Source: a virus
Reading direction: 5' to 3' (one strand)
DNA length: 30,526 nucleotides
Virus record (IMG/VR): IMGVR_UViG_3300044845_000167
Coordinates: 1-30,526 of that record
The notes under the pieces were generated by a model, which was not told where the DNA came from, searched no databases, and saw nothing but the letters and a program-made list of their open reading frames with translations. Position numbers and translations under genes: made by a program. Position 1 is the first letter of the stretch, and each line of letters opens with the position of its first letter. Positions 21,653-30,526 of the stretch are shown one piece after another.

Positions 21653-22084
21653 ATGAATAGCATTCTTTCAGATTACAATCATCCGGGTTATGTGCCTATT
21701 GTAACTAGAGATATTATCTATTCTGATTTGGATATGACATTAACCAAAGGTAGCTCAAACGATATTGTTCCGCTAACTGATATTGATGCTATCAAAAATT
21801 CAATTCGCAATCTTGTCTTATGTACAACATATGACAGGCCATTTGAACCTTATCTTGGGACGCGCCTAAGAGGTCTTTTATTTGAAAACGTAACTCCTCT
21901 TACGGCAATTGCTGTTAAGGACGAAATTCTAAATGTCATTCGCAAATACGAATCTCGTGTCTCAACGGTCAAGGTTAACTTAATTGACATGTCCGATGAA
22001 AACGCATATCATGTCACAGTTGAATTTGCAATCAACAACCAAAATCCACAAACAGTGGAGTTCATAATCAATCGTTTACGATAA
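21653..22084 (+). CDS. 25: Baseplate wedge subunit (gp25-like)
   Basis: 143 residues (T4 gp25 132). It has the lysozyme-like fold shared with type VI secretion TssE, and joins wedges to the sheath. Key segment: IKNSIRNLVLCTTYDRPFEPYLGTRLRGLLFENVTPLTAIAVKDEI, with the conserved R-P-F-x-P…LFEN pattern; then IRKYESRVSTVKV and the final sheet (YHVTVEFAI). The N-terminus is about 15 residues longer than the closest forms I recall, so a later start cannot be excluded. The stop overlaps gp6 (TAATG). Confidence 0.92.
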   Translation: MNSILSDYNHPGYVPIVTRDIIYSDLDMTLTKGSSNDIVPLTDIDAIKNSIRNLVLCTTYDRPFEPYLGTRLRGLLFENVTPLTAIAVKDEILNVIRKYESRVSTVKVNLIDMSDENAYHVTVEFAINNQNPQTVEFIINRLR

Positions 22085-24015
22085 TGCCTGACAAACTTAA
22101 CATCACTGAGCTAGACTTTGATACAATCAAAAATAATCTTGTCACATACTTTAAGAATGTGACAGATGAAAGAGGACAAAAGCCTTATCAAGATTATGAT
22201 TTTCAGGGTAGTGCATTAAATACTCTTATGAGTATTCTTGCGTATAATACTCATTACAATGCAATGACGGCTCATATGGCTGTTAATGAAACTTTCATTG
22301 ACAGCGCACAGCTACGCAGCAGTGTAGTATCGGCCGCAAAGTTACTTGGTTACGTTCCCCGCAGTGCAACCTCTAGTCGTGTTGATGCATCAATTGTAAT
22401 CACTGCAACGCCAACAAACAATTCATATAGTCTACCCGATTCGTTATATTTGGATCGAAACACGACATTTAAAGTATCTTCTTTGTATAAGGTATACTAT
22501 TACACTCTTAAGGACGGCGCGACATTTCAAAAAGTAAGTGGTACGTCAACATATATTTCACAATCATCTCCTTTATTTTTAGTTGAAGGACAGCGTGTCA
22601 CAAAACGATATCCAATTAATGGAGCATATGACTATGAAAAGTATGTCATCGATGACGAGAACATTGACATGTCAAGTTTAATTGTTAGAGTTTATCCTAA
22701 TCCAAATGATACGGATAATGTAACAGAATATTCTCGATATGAAAATATCAGTCAGACATCGCCTGAAGCGGCTCTGTATTATGTAGCTGAAAATTCTTTA
22801 GGGAAGTTTGAAATTACTTTTGGTAATGGTGTAATTAGTCGCAAGCCAAATCCTCTTAGTGTATTAGAATTGGAATACATCATAACAAATGGTTCACAGG
22901 CAAACGGTGCCAGCGGCTCGTTTAGTTTAGTATCTAATCCATTTGCTAACACTTCAGAAATTGTATATTCATTTGCTATCAATGTAAACGGACCATCAAC
23001 TGGTGGAAACGATCGTGAAAGTGTCGATGAAATACGATCCAATGCAACATCCAGTTTCGTTTCACAAAATCGTGCAGTTACAGCTGATGACTATAACAGC
23101 ATCATCGTTAAGGAATTTCCTCTTGTTAAAAGCGTAAGCATTTGGGGTGGAGAAGATAACGATCCTCCTCAATATGGCAAGGTGTTTATCTCTCCTAGCA
23201 AAGAAGAGGCCAATGAAGAGGCTGACATATTAACTGAATCCGAGAAGAGACAGCTTTTAGGGATTATTGCAAATAAGAAAGTCATTGCTATAATACCCGA
23301 GATTGTTGATGCGGAACGTATTAACATTATTCTTGATGTTCTCTTCAAGTACAACAGTAACATTACGACTTCTACAAAATCTGAGCTTGAAAATAATTTA
23401 AGATCTGGGGTAATCACTGATTATAACAATGTTCAGCTAAAGGGGTTTGGTAAGATCTTTAGGCATTCGGAGTTTACAAAAAAGATTGATAACTCTTCGG
23501 CCGCAATACTAAATTCACATGTCCGAGTGTTCCTATCTAAGGATATAACCATTGATCCTACATCATTTGCAAACATTACGGTTAAGTATGGATCACCATT
23601 GACGGTTGACGATGGAATTGCGGTTGCCTCATCTGCAGTAACATCAGACACGCCATGGGAATACGACGGTATTCGGGTTTACCTCGCAGACAAAGAAGAT
23701 CCGACGTCAATGGATAAGAGAATACTATATACATACTCTATCGCAACAAATGGGTCTAGGTATACAGTAAATGATAATGTTGGAAGTATTGTTTTATCAA
23801 CCGGAATCCTGACAATATCACCTCTTGGAATATCGGACGATCCATTTGATGTCTCAATAGATTTGATTCCAATATCAGATGATGTTGTTTCAAAAAGAAA
23901 CCAAATTGTAAAAATCGATGTTGCGCGTTGCAACATCTTTGGATATGTAGACGAAATTGCGGTTGGTGGAACAAGCCGTAGTATTAACTATCAAACATTT
24001 AAGCGCGACCGATAA
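22084..24015 (+). CDS. 6: Baseplate wedge subunit (gp6-like, baseplate J family)
   Basis: 643 residues (T4 gp6 660). It forms the inner baseplate iris as a homodimer. The N-terminal YFKNVTDERGQKPYQDYDFQGSALNTLMSILAYNTHYNAMTAH is diagnostic, followed by the AKLLGYVPRSATSSRVDASI strand region. The middle (SVDEIRSNATSSFVSQNRAVTADDYNSIIVKEFPLVKSVSIWGGED) is the baseplate-J core, and an IIPEIVDAERINIILDVLFKYN domain precedes a C-terminal beta domain. Linked by TAATG overlaps to gp25 and gp7. Confidence 0.93.
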   Translation: MPDKLNITELDFDTIKNNLVTYFKNVTDERGQKPYQDYDFQGSALNTLMSILAYNTHYNAMTAHMAVNETFIDSAQLRSSVVSAAKLLGYVPRSATSSRVDASIVITATPTNNSYSLPDSLYLDRNTTFKVSSLYKVYYYTLKDGATFQKVSGTSTYISQSSPLFLVEGQRVTKRYPINGAYDYEKYVIDDENIDMSSLIVRVYPNPNDTDNVTEYSRYENISQTSPEAALYYVAENSLGKFEITFGNGVISRKPNPLSVLELEYIITNGSQANGASGSFSLVSNPFANTSEIVYSFAINVNGPSTGGNDRESVDEIRSNATSSFVSQNRAVTADDYNSIIVKEFPLVKSVSIWGGEDNDPPQYGKVFISPSKEEANEEADILTESEKRQLLGIIANKKVIAIIPEIVDAERINIILDVLFKYNSNITTSTKSELENNLRSGVITDYNNVQLKGFGKIFRHSEFTKKIDNSSAAILNSHVRVFLSKDITIDPTSFANITVKYGSPLTVDDGIAVASSAVTSDTPWEYDGIRVYLADKEDPTSMDKRILYTYSIATNGSRYTVNDNVGSIVLSTGILTISPLGISDDPFDVSIDLIPISDDVVSKRNQIVKIDVARCNIFGYVDEIAVGGTSRSINYQTFKRDR

Positions 24016-25628
24016 TGTCAATATCCGTGGCAAGTGCAGCATCAATAGCACACAACGAACCAACACGCTCAGCTTCTCTTTTTCCCGGATATGTTCGGGA
24101 AAACCCAGACGCTAAGATTGTGCAAATGATTCGTCACTATTATGAGTACCTAAATTCAAAAGATAATCCATCGCATGAATTAGAGAACTTAATTAGTAAT
24201 CATGACATTGATGAAATGTCTGACAAATACTTAACGGCTATTGAATTGCAAATTGCTAAGTCTGTTCCTAACAGTGTAACGCTTGATAAGAGACGTCTCT
24301 TTAAGATCATTGCTCAATACTACAAGACGCGCGGGTCTGAAGAAAGCATTCACATTTTCTTTCGTATATTTTTCAATGAGTTTGTGACTATATTTTATCC
24401 ATCGTCTGAGTTGTTTCATACATCAGACAATCAGTCCGAATCATCTACAAATTTTAGGTTACAGGATGGTGAACGTTGGCAAAAGTATTCGTATGAAATT
24501 CGAACACTCAATAACCCTTTACAATGGAAAGACTCTTTCCTTAAGTTTGTTCATCCAGCTGGATTAAAACTACTTATTGCAGTTATTGTTTTTTGCTTTG
24601 CTGAAAATAACTGGGAAGGATCACTAGAAGATTTTATTAACAATCCTGATGCATTATCTCCAGACGAATATTGGAACAACATCAAGATGGAGGCTATACT
24701 CGGAAAGCATTCTCCAAAATGGCAACCAAATACAGATGCACCAATCGACTATCTGTTCAAGGTAATTATTGATTCTGCTCATAGTTACAGAACGCATACA
24801 TACCCAATTCGTGGTATCAGCGAAGATGAACTTTATGCAGCTGTATTAAATGTACTTCTTGATTTAAGTTTACTTTCATATGGGTCGACACCTGGATTTC
24901 GCAGTGAATATCAGATATGGTTAAAATATAAGGATTCTCTAAAAATTTCTGATGGATATTCTAACCTAACGATTGATGACGCATCAGCTGCATATCGACC
25001 AATGAACGAATGTCGATTCGAAGTTATGACGCCGACGATTGAAATTGAAGACGACTATGTTTTAGGCTATGTAAATGCAACAATAGGTGCAAGCGGCTCT
25101 AGCGGATGCATTGGTGCCACAGGAGCAAGTGGCGCAACCTGTATTTGGGAAACTTCATCAGTTGAGGAGGTCATTCCTCCTGACATCAGCAATATGTATG
25201 ACTATACAACTGCAAGTGGAAACTTAACATATACTTCAGTTGATAACTTAACCAACACAATCGCAATCAGTGCTGACAATCGAGGTCCTGATGGTAATCT
25301 TATAGTTGTAAGACTGCTAAATCCAATCGCAACTGTTACACAAAACGATTTGGTTGCAATCGACATATTTGGAAATAACATTGCGATTACTCCAATGCCG
25401 GGTGCTCTATGCAGTCACATAACAGCTGCTCTGAATTTGTATGCAGGTAACCTTATAACAGCAACACAAACAACTCCAAATCGTGGAGAAGTAAAACCAA
25501 ATCTATCATTGACAGACGTTGCCTCCGTTACGTTAAGCGGCGGATCAAAAACAATCAATCTCGAAATCGCAATGCAGCGACAACATCGTTATGGTTACAT
25601 CCCGGAAGCAGATGAAATTATATTCTAA
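24015..25628 (+). CDS. 7: Baseplate wedge subunit (gp7-like, short) with collagen-like insert
   Basis: 537 residues, about half of T4 gp7 (1032). Residues about 35-105 (VQMIRHYYEYLNS…LFKIIAQYYKTRGSEESIHIFFRIFFNE) and 165-195 (LQWKDSFLKFVHPAGLKLLI) align by eye with the C-terminal part of T4 gp7. The large N-terminal region of the T4 protein is missing. Six consecutive Gly-x-y triplets at 358-375 (GAS, GSS, GCI, GAT, GAS, GAT) form a short collagen-like insert before a beta-rich C-terminal domain not found in T4. gp7 links wedge parts with gp8 and gp10. Starts by TAATG coupling to gp6. Confidence 0.82.
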   Translation: MSISVASAASIAHNEPTRSASLFPGYVRENPDAKIVQMIRHYYEYLNSKDNPSHELENLISNHDIDEMSDKYLTAIELQIAKSVPNSVTLDKRRLFKIIAQYYKTRGSEESIHIFFRIFFNEFVTIFYPSSELFHTSDNQSESSTNFRLQDGERWQKYSYEIRTLNNPLQWKDSFLKFVHPAGLKLLIAVIVFCFAENNWEGSLEDFINNPDALSPDEYWNNIKMEAILGKHSPKWQPNTDAPIDYLFKVIIDSAHSYRTHTYPIRGISEDELYAAVLNVLLDLSLLSYGSTPGFRSEYQIWLKYKDSLKISDGYSNLTIDDASAAYRPMNECRFEVMTPTIEIEDDYVLGYVNATIGASGSSGCIGATGASGATCIWETSSVEEVIPPDISNMYDYTTASGNLTYTSVDNLTNTIAISADNRGPDGNLIVVRLLNPIATVTQNDLVAIDIFGNNIAITPMPGALCSHITAALNLYAGNLITATQTTPNRGEVKPNLSLTDVASVTLSGGSKTINLEIAMQRQHRYGYIPEADEIIF

Positions 25629-25632
25629 CTCA

Positions 25633-25640
25633 TATAAATA
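25633..25640 (+). promoter_or_regulatory. Late promoter TATAAATA before gp8
   Basis: Exact late consensus in the 31-nt gap after gp7. Leader of about 13 nt to the ATG at 25660, including AAAGAGA, a weak Shine-Dalgarno-like run. This is the only late box here with a conventional leader. Confidence 0.8.
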
Positions 25641-25659
25641 CTTATAACATCAAAGAGAC

Positions 25660-27147
25660 ATGGCCGCAATCATCACTGAGAATTACAGAAAGTCTTTAGC
25701 TAAGCTATTGGACGAAAATCTACAAGATTCAATTAATAATTACTACATTGGCATTGGCAAATCTGATGAATGGTATGAAGATCTTTCGGGTGGATTGTCT
25801 GCTCCCTTTCCTCAAGGTACAACTGGAGATTCGTTAAACTTACTTGGTAATTTAACAGATCTGATAAAGATGAGTTTTGCTGACTATTCACGTGTCATAC
25901 CCAACGTAAATCCAACAACAGTTGCATCATACTATAAGAAATTTGACCCATATGATGCATCGTGTTTATATCCTTCTACAATAGGAGGTCTTAGTTATAA
26001 GCCTGCATACTTTATCGAGCCATCAAGCGGTAATGTGTTTTTAGTTTTAGACGCGCCGACGACGGCGACTACATTAGCAGTAACAAGCTCCGATCCAATT
26101 CCATACACATTTTTCTTAAATGGTAACACTGGAGACGGTGCGGTTGAAATGATAACAACCACTTCCGGATATACAATTGTATGCATTGGGAATATTGATC
26201 CAAACAGCAAATTTAATAATTCGCAATTTGTTGGAGTAGAAGAAGATCTTAATACATCAGGCACTCTTAAATACAAAGGAGTTGTTTATGGATTCCACGT
26301 CGCAAACGGTGGTGTGTATAGTGGTGATGGAACATCTGTCGCTGGAACTGTTACAGTGTATGAATCCGGCTCAACTGTAATGACGTACGCAGCTCCGCTA
26401 CAAATTCCAGTCCTATGCACAATTTTTGAAGGGAAGATAACTTCGGTTAGACCAACATCTGCATATTATTCCGACCTTGCGACAAACGCTTCTACCTTAA
26501 GCGGTTTTAGCTTTAAGAAGCCAACTGCTAAAATTGCGATTACAGCCGAAGGCATCACTCAGACCACTGAGGCCACCATTTATCCAAATGTTTCAAACAC
26601 AAATGGATTTAAGTACGACATGACTGAGTATACACCTGCATGGTATGTCTGCTTCCTCGCAAACACTAATGTATCGTCACAGGACGTTTATACAAAATAC
26701 TCTCAGGTTTCATTGATTAGAAATCCAACCTTAGACGGAGCTCTGTCTATTTTAAATGTAGCTTTTCAAAATATGAAGAAAAGCTTCACGCTGGCAGGTT
26801 ACACTGCTTCTTCGATTGATGAAACGTATTCTATTGTTCAAAAGAACGGCTCTGGTCAGATTGTAAAAAGACTTGGTACTGTTGATTCATATAAGCAAAA
26901 TGGAGACGATGTTGTCATCTATTACACAAACAGCGCTAAGCACGGATTTGATAAGCCACTCACTACTTCTGGAAATACAATTGTATTTGTAAGTTCAACT
27001 GGGGTTGAAACGGCTACATCAATTGTTCCAAGCAGCCCAAGCACTCCAACAGTTAATACCGCCGATGTACTCTTTATAGATAATCGTGCGACAATTAATC
27101 GTAGTGCTGATCAAAACGAAGAACTTAAAATCATCATCCAACTATAA
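25660..27147 (+). CDS. 8: Baseplate wedge subunit (gp8-like)
   Basis: 495 residues, longer than T4 gp8 (334). The N-terminus (NYYIGIGKSDEWYED, then PFPQGTTGDSL) corresponds to the IGRSEPW-type start of T4 gp8. The end (VLFIDNRATINRSADQNEELKIIIQL) matches the T4 gp8 end, with its ENRPPI…DQTEEINI pattern. The about 160 extra residues are beta-rich insertions in the middle, including a T/S/G-rich stretch. gp8 dimers sit at the wedge periphery with gp7 and gp10. Overlaps the next gene by 1 nt (TAATG). Confidence 0.85.
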   Translation: MAAIITENYRKSLAKLLDENLQDSINNYYIGIGKSDEWYEDLSGGLSAPFPQGTTGDSLNLLGNLTDLIKMSFADYSRVIPNVNPTTVASYYKKFDPYDASCLYPSTIGGLSYKPAYFIEPSSGNVFLVLDAPTTATTLAVTSSDPIPYTFFLNGNTGDGAVEMITTTSGYTIVCIGNIDPNSKFNNSQFVGVEEDLNTSGTLKYKGVVYGFHVANGGVYSGDGTSVAGTVTVYESGSTVMTYAAPLQIPVLCTIFEGKITSVRPTSAYYSDLATNASTLSGFSFKKPTAKIAITAEGITQTTEATIYPNVSNTNGFKYDMTEYTPAWYVCFLANTNVSSQDVYTKYSQVSLIRNPTLDGALSILNVAFQNMKKSFTLAGYTASSIDETYSIVQKNGSGQIVKRLGTVDSYKQNGDDVVIYYTNSAKHGFDKPLTTSGNTIVFVSSTGVETATSIVPSSPSTPTVNTADVLFIDNRATINRSADQNEELKIIIQL

Positions 27148-30100
27148 TGGCAATTACTGCATACAATACAACTTACTGCGACGACGTTAACGTGCCAGAC
27201 TCTAACGGTAAAACACCGTTGGATAAAAATTACATGCGTATCCTATTTAAGCCAGGATATGCAGTTCAAACACGTGAACTAAATCAGCTGCAGTCACTCA
27301 TTCAAGCTCAACTTGATCGTCTCGGCGATAGCATTTATCAGAGCGGTAAGCCAGTAATTGATGGTAGCGCTCGATTTGATGATCAGCTTGAAATCTATAG
27401 TGTAGATGTCACAACATCGACTCCGCTGATTGATTTAGACGAAAACCTTACGGATGATGTATTTGATTTTACATCATACAATCGTGTTACTCGCACTACA
27501 GTTGGAGTAAGCGCCGAACTACCACTGCGCGCAAAGGTTGTTATAGTTGAGCCGCTAGAGCCGCCTACTATAGATGGTCAATATCGTTACAAGCTTTTTC
27601 TTAAGAATACAAATTCCGAAACGAGTGCAACCCAAACAAATATCTCGAAGTATTCCGTCGGCGATCTTTTATCATTAGATAACAGTCAAGATGATACTGT
27701 TGGGTCAATTGGTTTAAACGTTACATCGGTACATTCTTCGGTGGGAGCACAGGTTGCAAAAGGGGTATACTTCATCAAAGGATGCTATGTTCCAGTCGAT
27801 GAGCAGTATGTTGCAACTGATATTCCAGCGAATTCTAAATTCACCGGATATGCAGTTCTTAAAGTAACCGAAGGCATTGCTACATCTGAGACCGACGAGA
27901 CTCTTCTTGACAATGCTCGAGGATATCTTAACTACAGCTCACCTGGAGCTGATCGCTATTACATCGATCTTAAGTTAGAATTGTTAAGCGGAACTGATAT
28001 ACCATCGGATGAAAAATACATTACGATCTTAAAGATTGTTGATGACAAGGTGATGGTCAATTACGCTGAAGCGGAATTTACTGGGATTGATGATAAACTT
28101 GCAAAGCGTACATATGAAGAGTCAGGTAACTATGAGGTTAACCCATTCCCAATTCATATTCGTGAAGCGTATAACGATCTAACAAATGGTGGTCTCTACG
28201 TAAATAACCAATTACTTGATAACGGCTACACAAATGCTGCGGCTGCGCAAGAAGACTTGATATGCACGCTCGATCCATCGGTTGCATATGTTAAAGGATA
28301 TCGTGTACAATTGAATTCTGCAATTCCTTTGAAATTTTCTAAAGCCAGAGAAACCGACAGTTTACAAAATGTTGGTATTTCAGCTGACATGGGAATGTAT
28401 GTCGATGGTATATTTGATTCGGGTAGTGACATTCCAGACATTGAGAATGTAGAAACGATCTATACTCTTAAGTCTGGGACTTACGGCGCCGCGACAATCG
28501 GAAGCACCCGCATCCGTTCAATTGAATCAAATGGTGATGGAACATATCGCCTTTTCCTATATGACATAAAATTTATAGGAACATCTGAAATTCGTACTAT
28601 TCACGAAGATACGAAAATCGTCTTAGGCAGTTCTATTACATTTATCTCAGACACAGTTCTTAAAGATGCTGATGTTCGCACTGCTCTTTATGATCTTCCA
28701 TTTTCTCCAATAAAGAACATCGAAGATGTACAAATTCTTAAGAAGAAAGTCTTTAGTAACGTATCTGTCACAAAGACCGACTCTACGGTTGGCACACTTA
28801 CAGTTGTAACTGATACTGGGAGCGCATTTGATAAGAGCCCGACAAACATTATTGTTCGAGTCGCTGGTCTTGTGAGTGGAGCTCCATCAACGGCAATAGT
28901 TACAGACATAAATGTTACTCAAGGAACCAGTTCAAATACTCTAACCTTGACATTGAACGGTTTACCCGCAGGCATCACGTCTGTAACGGCAACTGTTATT
29001 GCTTCTGTGACTGGCACTGCTAAGCGAGGTAATAAAATTCTTAAGACAGCGACACGCACAATAAGTAATCCTGTCAATGGAGTACGTACACTCACTGGCA
29101 TTAAGCATCTTGTGTCTGTTACTGGTCCTAGTGGTCCTACATATGAAATTGTTAATGATGGACAATATGATTCTCATTATGAAGACGCAACGATTAGAAT
29201 AACTAAAACGGGTGAGGACACTGTGCCAGTTACTCTTACCGTTACATACTATGACTTTGATACGTCCGACGCGGTTTATTATGACGCTCTCAGTTATAAG
29301 AAGACCGTCGTAAGCGGAGGAATAACATCGACAGTTCAAATACCTCTTGAGGATATTCCATCATATGGTACTACTCCGCTCATTGACGTTCTTGACTTCC
29401 GCTATGTACTTGGCGCATCACAATTTTCTCCAATTGATCCATACAGCACAATCACGTTTGATCTTGAATACTACATTCCTCGAATTGATAGCGTAGTCGT
29501 TAACAATATCGGAGAATTTTCAATTCTTAAAGGTGTTGCTTCAACTGAGCCTAGGAAGAGATCTATTCCATCAAACGCGATGGAGTTATACACTCTTAAC
29601 ATCGGCCCATATACATTCGGTCCTGACGACGTAGATATAGAAAAGATTGACAATAAGAGATACACAATGAGTAACATCCGCTCATTAGAAAAACGAATCT
29701 CAAATCTTGAATACTACACGACGCTTTCATTGCTTGAAAAGAACGCAAATGATGCGACTATTCTCGATGACCTCGGTATTGACCGATTTAAGAATGGTTT
29801 TGTAGTCGACAATTTCATAGGTCATAATGTAAGTGATACATCCGAAGGCAACAGCGTGTGCGCGGTTGATCCAGATACCAATGAGTGCCGCCCCGCTTTC
29901 TCAACAAGAAGTCTTAAACTTAAGGCATTTAGCACCGCTCAGGTAATGCCTGAAGGCTGGTTGAGCGGTGTACATGATCGTTCAATAACTTTACCGTATA
30001 AACCACTTGCTTATATCAAACAGAGCGCGGCAAGCGAATCACGCACAATTGTTCCTCTTGACACAGCAACAGCTGTTGGTAAATTAAGTCTTTACCCATC

Positions 30101-30526
30101 AGCAGATTATTGGTGTGAGACAAATGAAATTGCACCAAATGTTGTTCAAAATGACTCGCTTAAAGATTCATTTATAAACGTTCTAACCGGACTGGAAGAC
30201 GTGCTTGATGTTGACATTCTTGGCACTGAATGGAATAGCTGGACCGCATACTGGGGCGGGAAGCCGGTGAACTCATACAGAAAGAAGACTCGTAAGAAAA
30301 TAAGAAAACGTTTTGCTAATCAGATTGAATACCGCAGAGACGGATTAACCACATCGATTGGTACTGATAATACGACCGTTGATTTAGGTGAACGTGTGGT
30401 TGACCTTTCGGTTCGACCATATATTCGTCGCCGTTACATTTATTTCAGCGCCAAAGCTCTTAAGGCCAACACTATTTACTACCCATTCTTTGATGGAGTT
30501 GATGTTGGATTTACTTGTTACAATCT
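27147..30526 (+). CDS. Large DUF4815-type virion protein at the gp10 position (3'-truncated by window)
   Basis: Open from the ATG at 27147 to the window end (over 1,120 codons), so it is incomplete. The N-terminal RILFKPGYAVQTRELNQLQSLIQAQLDRLGDSIYQSGKPVIDG (about 31-73) is the signature of DUF4815 proteins in T4-like marine phages. Later, VRPYIRRRYIYFSAKALKANTIYYPFFDGVDV, near the window end, is another shared element. It is probably a peripheral baseplate component to which tail fibres attach, in the place of T4 gp9/gp10. A beta-rich middle (about 560-720) could carry Ig-like insertions. The minus-strand open frames inside it are shadows. Confidence 0.85.
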   Translation, partial: MAITAYNTTYCDDVNVPDSNGKTPLDKNYMRILFKPGYAVQTRELNQLQSLIQAQLDRLGDSIYQSGKPVIDGSARFDDQLEIYSVDVTTSTPLIDLDENLTDDVFDFTSYNRVTRTTVGVSAELPLRAKVVIVEPLEPPTIDGQYRYKLFLKNTNSETSATQTNISKYSVGDLLSLDNSQDDTVGSIGLNVTSVHSSVGAQVAKGVYFIKGCYVPVDEQYVATDIPANSKFTGYAVLKVTEGIATSETDETLLDNARGYLNYSSPGADRYYIDLKLELLSGTDIPSDEKYITILKIVDDKVMVNYAEAEFTGIDDKLAKRTYEESGNYEVNPFPIHIREAYNDLTNGGLYVNNQLLDNGYTNAAAAQEDLICTLDPSVAYVKGYRVQLNSAIPLKFSKARETDSLQNVGISADMGMYVDGIFDSGSDIPDIENVETIYTLKSGTYGAATIGSTRIRSIESNGDGTYRLFLYDIKFIGTSEIRTIHEDTKIVLGSSITFISDTVLKDADVRTALYDLPFSPIKNIEDVQILKKKVFSNVSVTKTDSTVGTLTVVTDTGSAFDKSPTNIIVRVAGLVSGAPSTAIVTDINVTQGTSSNTLTLTLNGLPAGITSVTATVIASVTGTAKRGNKILKTATRTISNPVNGVRTLTGIKHLVSVTGPSGPTYEIVNDGQYDSHYEDATIRITKTGEDTVPVTLTVTYYDFDTSDAVYYDALSYKKTVVSGGITSTVQIPLEDIPSYGTTPLIDVLDFRYVLGASQFSPIDPYSTITFDLEYYIPRIDSVVVNNIGEFSILKGVASTEPRKRSIPSNAMELYTLNIGPYTFGPDDVDIEKIDNKRYTMSNIRSLEKRISNLEYYTTLSLLEKNANDATILDDLGIDRFKNGFVVDNFIGHNVSDTSEGNSVCAVDPDTNECRPAFSTRSLKLKAFSTAQVMPEGWLSGVHDRSITLPYKPLAYIKQSAASESRTIVPLDTATAVGKLSLYPSADYWCETNEIAPNVVQNDSLKDSFINVLTGLEDVLDVDILGTEWNSWTAYWGGKPVNSYRKKTRKKIRKRFANQIEYRRDGLTTSIGTDNTTVDLGERVVDLSVRPYIRRRYIYFSAKALKANTIYYPFFDGVDVGFTCYN

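Noticed and set aside
28226-29677. Several minus-strand open frames of 60-125 residues
   Set aside because: All lie inside the long DUF4815 gene, which is open across them in the + frame with a coherent protein.
1-30526. tRNA genes, CRISPR arrays, integrase or attachment sites, insertion sequences, introns or homing endonucleases
   Set aside because: I looked for cloverleaf-like, spaced-repeat and mobile-element signatures by eye and found none; this is not a substitute for a tRNA or covariance-model scan.

Overview
The window is about 30.5 kb of a tailed, contractile-tail bacteriophage of the T4 superfamily. Homologues of T4 gp30, gp33, gp59, gp32, gp29, gp26, gp4, gp48, gp53, gp27, gp5, gp25, gp6, gp7 and gp8 can be read directly from the proteins. 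The divergent sequences, the cysteine-free gp32, a CHAP domain in place of T4 lysozyme in the gp5 position, and the DUF4815-type protein after gp8 suggest a marine or freshwater 'exo-T4' type phage rather than an enteric one. The host cannot be read from the window. Base composition looks moderately AT-rich. I saw no tRNA, CRISPR, insertion sequence or homing endonuclease.

Left region (1-9087, + strand): small unknown accessory genes in tightly coupled operons, with ATP-dependent DNA ligase (gp30), a histidine-phosphatase-family enzyme, a small RelA/SpoT-type HD alarmone hydrolase and a DUF2693-like protein, then a conserved 409-residue protein, gp33 (late-transcription coactivator) and gp59 (helicase loader). 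gp32 (9139-10080) follows under its own promoter. Four near-identical sigma70-like promoters (TTTACA, 17-bp spacer, TATAAT) lie at 2641, 5646, 6132 and 9067. Two of them place the ATG where the transcript should start, which implies leaderless mRNAs.

Middle region (10093-14757, - strand): a late tail-core operon read right to left: gp4 head completion, an unassigned 195-residue protein, a tube-fold gp54/gp19-like protein, gp26 with a -1 frameshift extension at a TTTTTTC slippery site, and the gp29-like tape measure. It converges with gp32 (12 nt between the stop codons; a likely gp32 terminator lies inside the end of the tape-measure gene). It diverges from the right-hand module at a symmetric pair of late TATAAATA boxes.

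Right region (14781-30526, + strand): the baseplate module: gp48 tube cap, gp53 wedge, gp27 hub, a gp5-like OB-fold plus CHAP peptidase, a separate beta-helix spike, a 514-residue hub-associated protein with a 3D/RlpA-like domain, gp25, gp6, a short gp7 with a collagen-like insert, gp8 and a partial DUF4815 protein at the gp10 position that runs off the window. Late TATAAATA boxes precede gp48, gp25 and gp8.

Genes are packed with ATGA or TAATG overlaps, or a recurrent TAATATG junction, with few recognisable Shine-Dalgarno sequences. Translation therefore probably depends heavily on coupling and on leaderless or unstructured leaders. Together the genes encode DNA replication (gp30, gp59, gp32), late-gene switching (gp33 acting at TATAAATA), probable tuning of host metabolism (alarmone hydrolase), and assembly of the baseplate and tail core.
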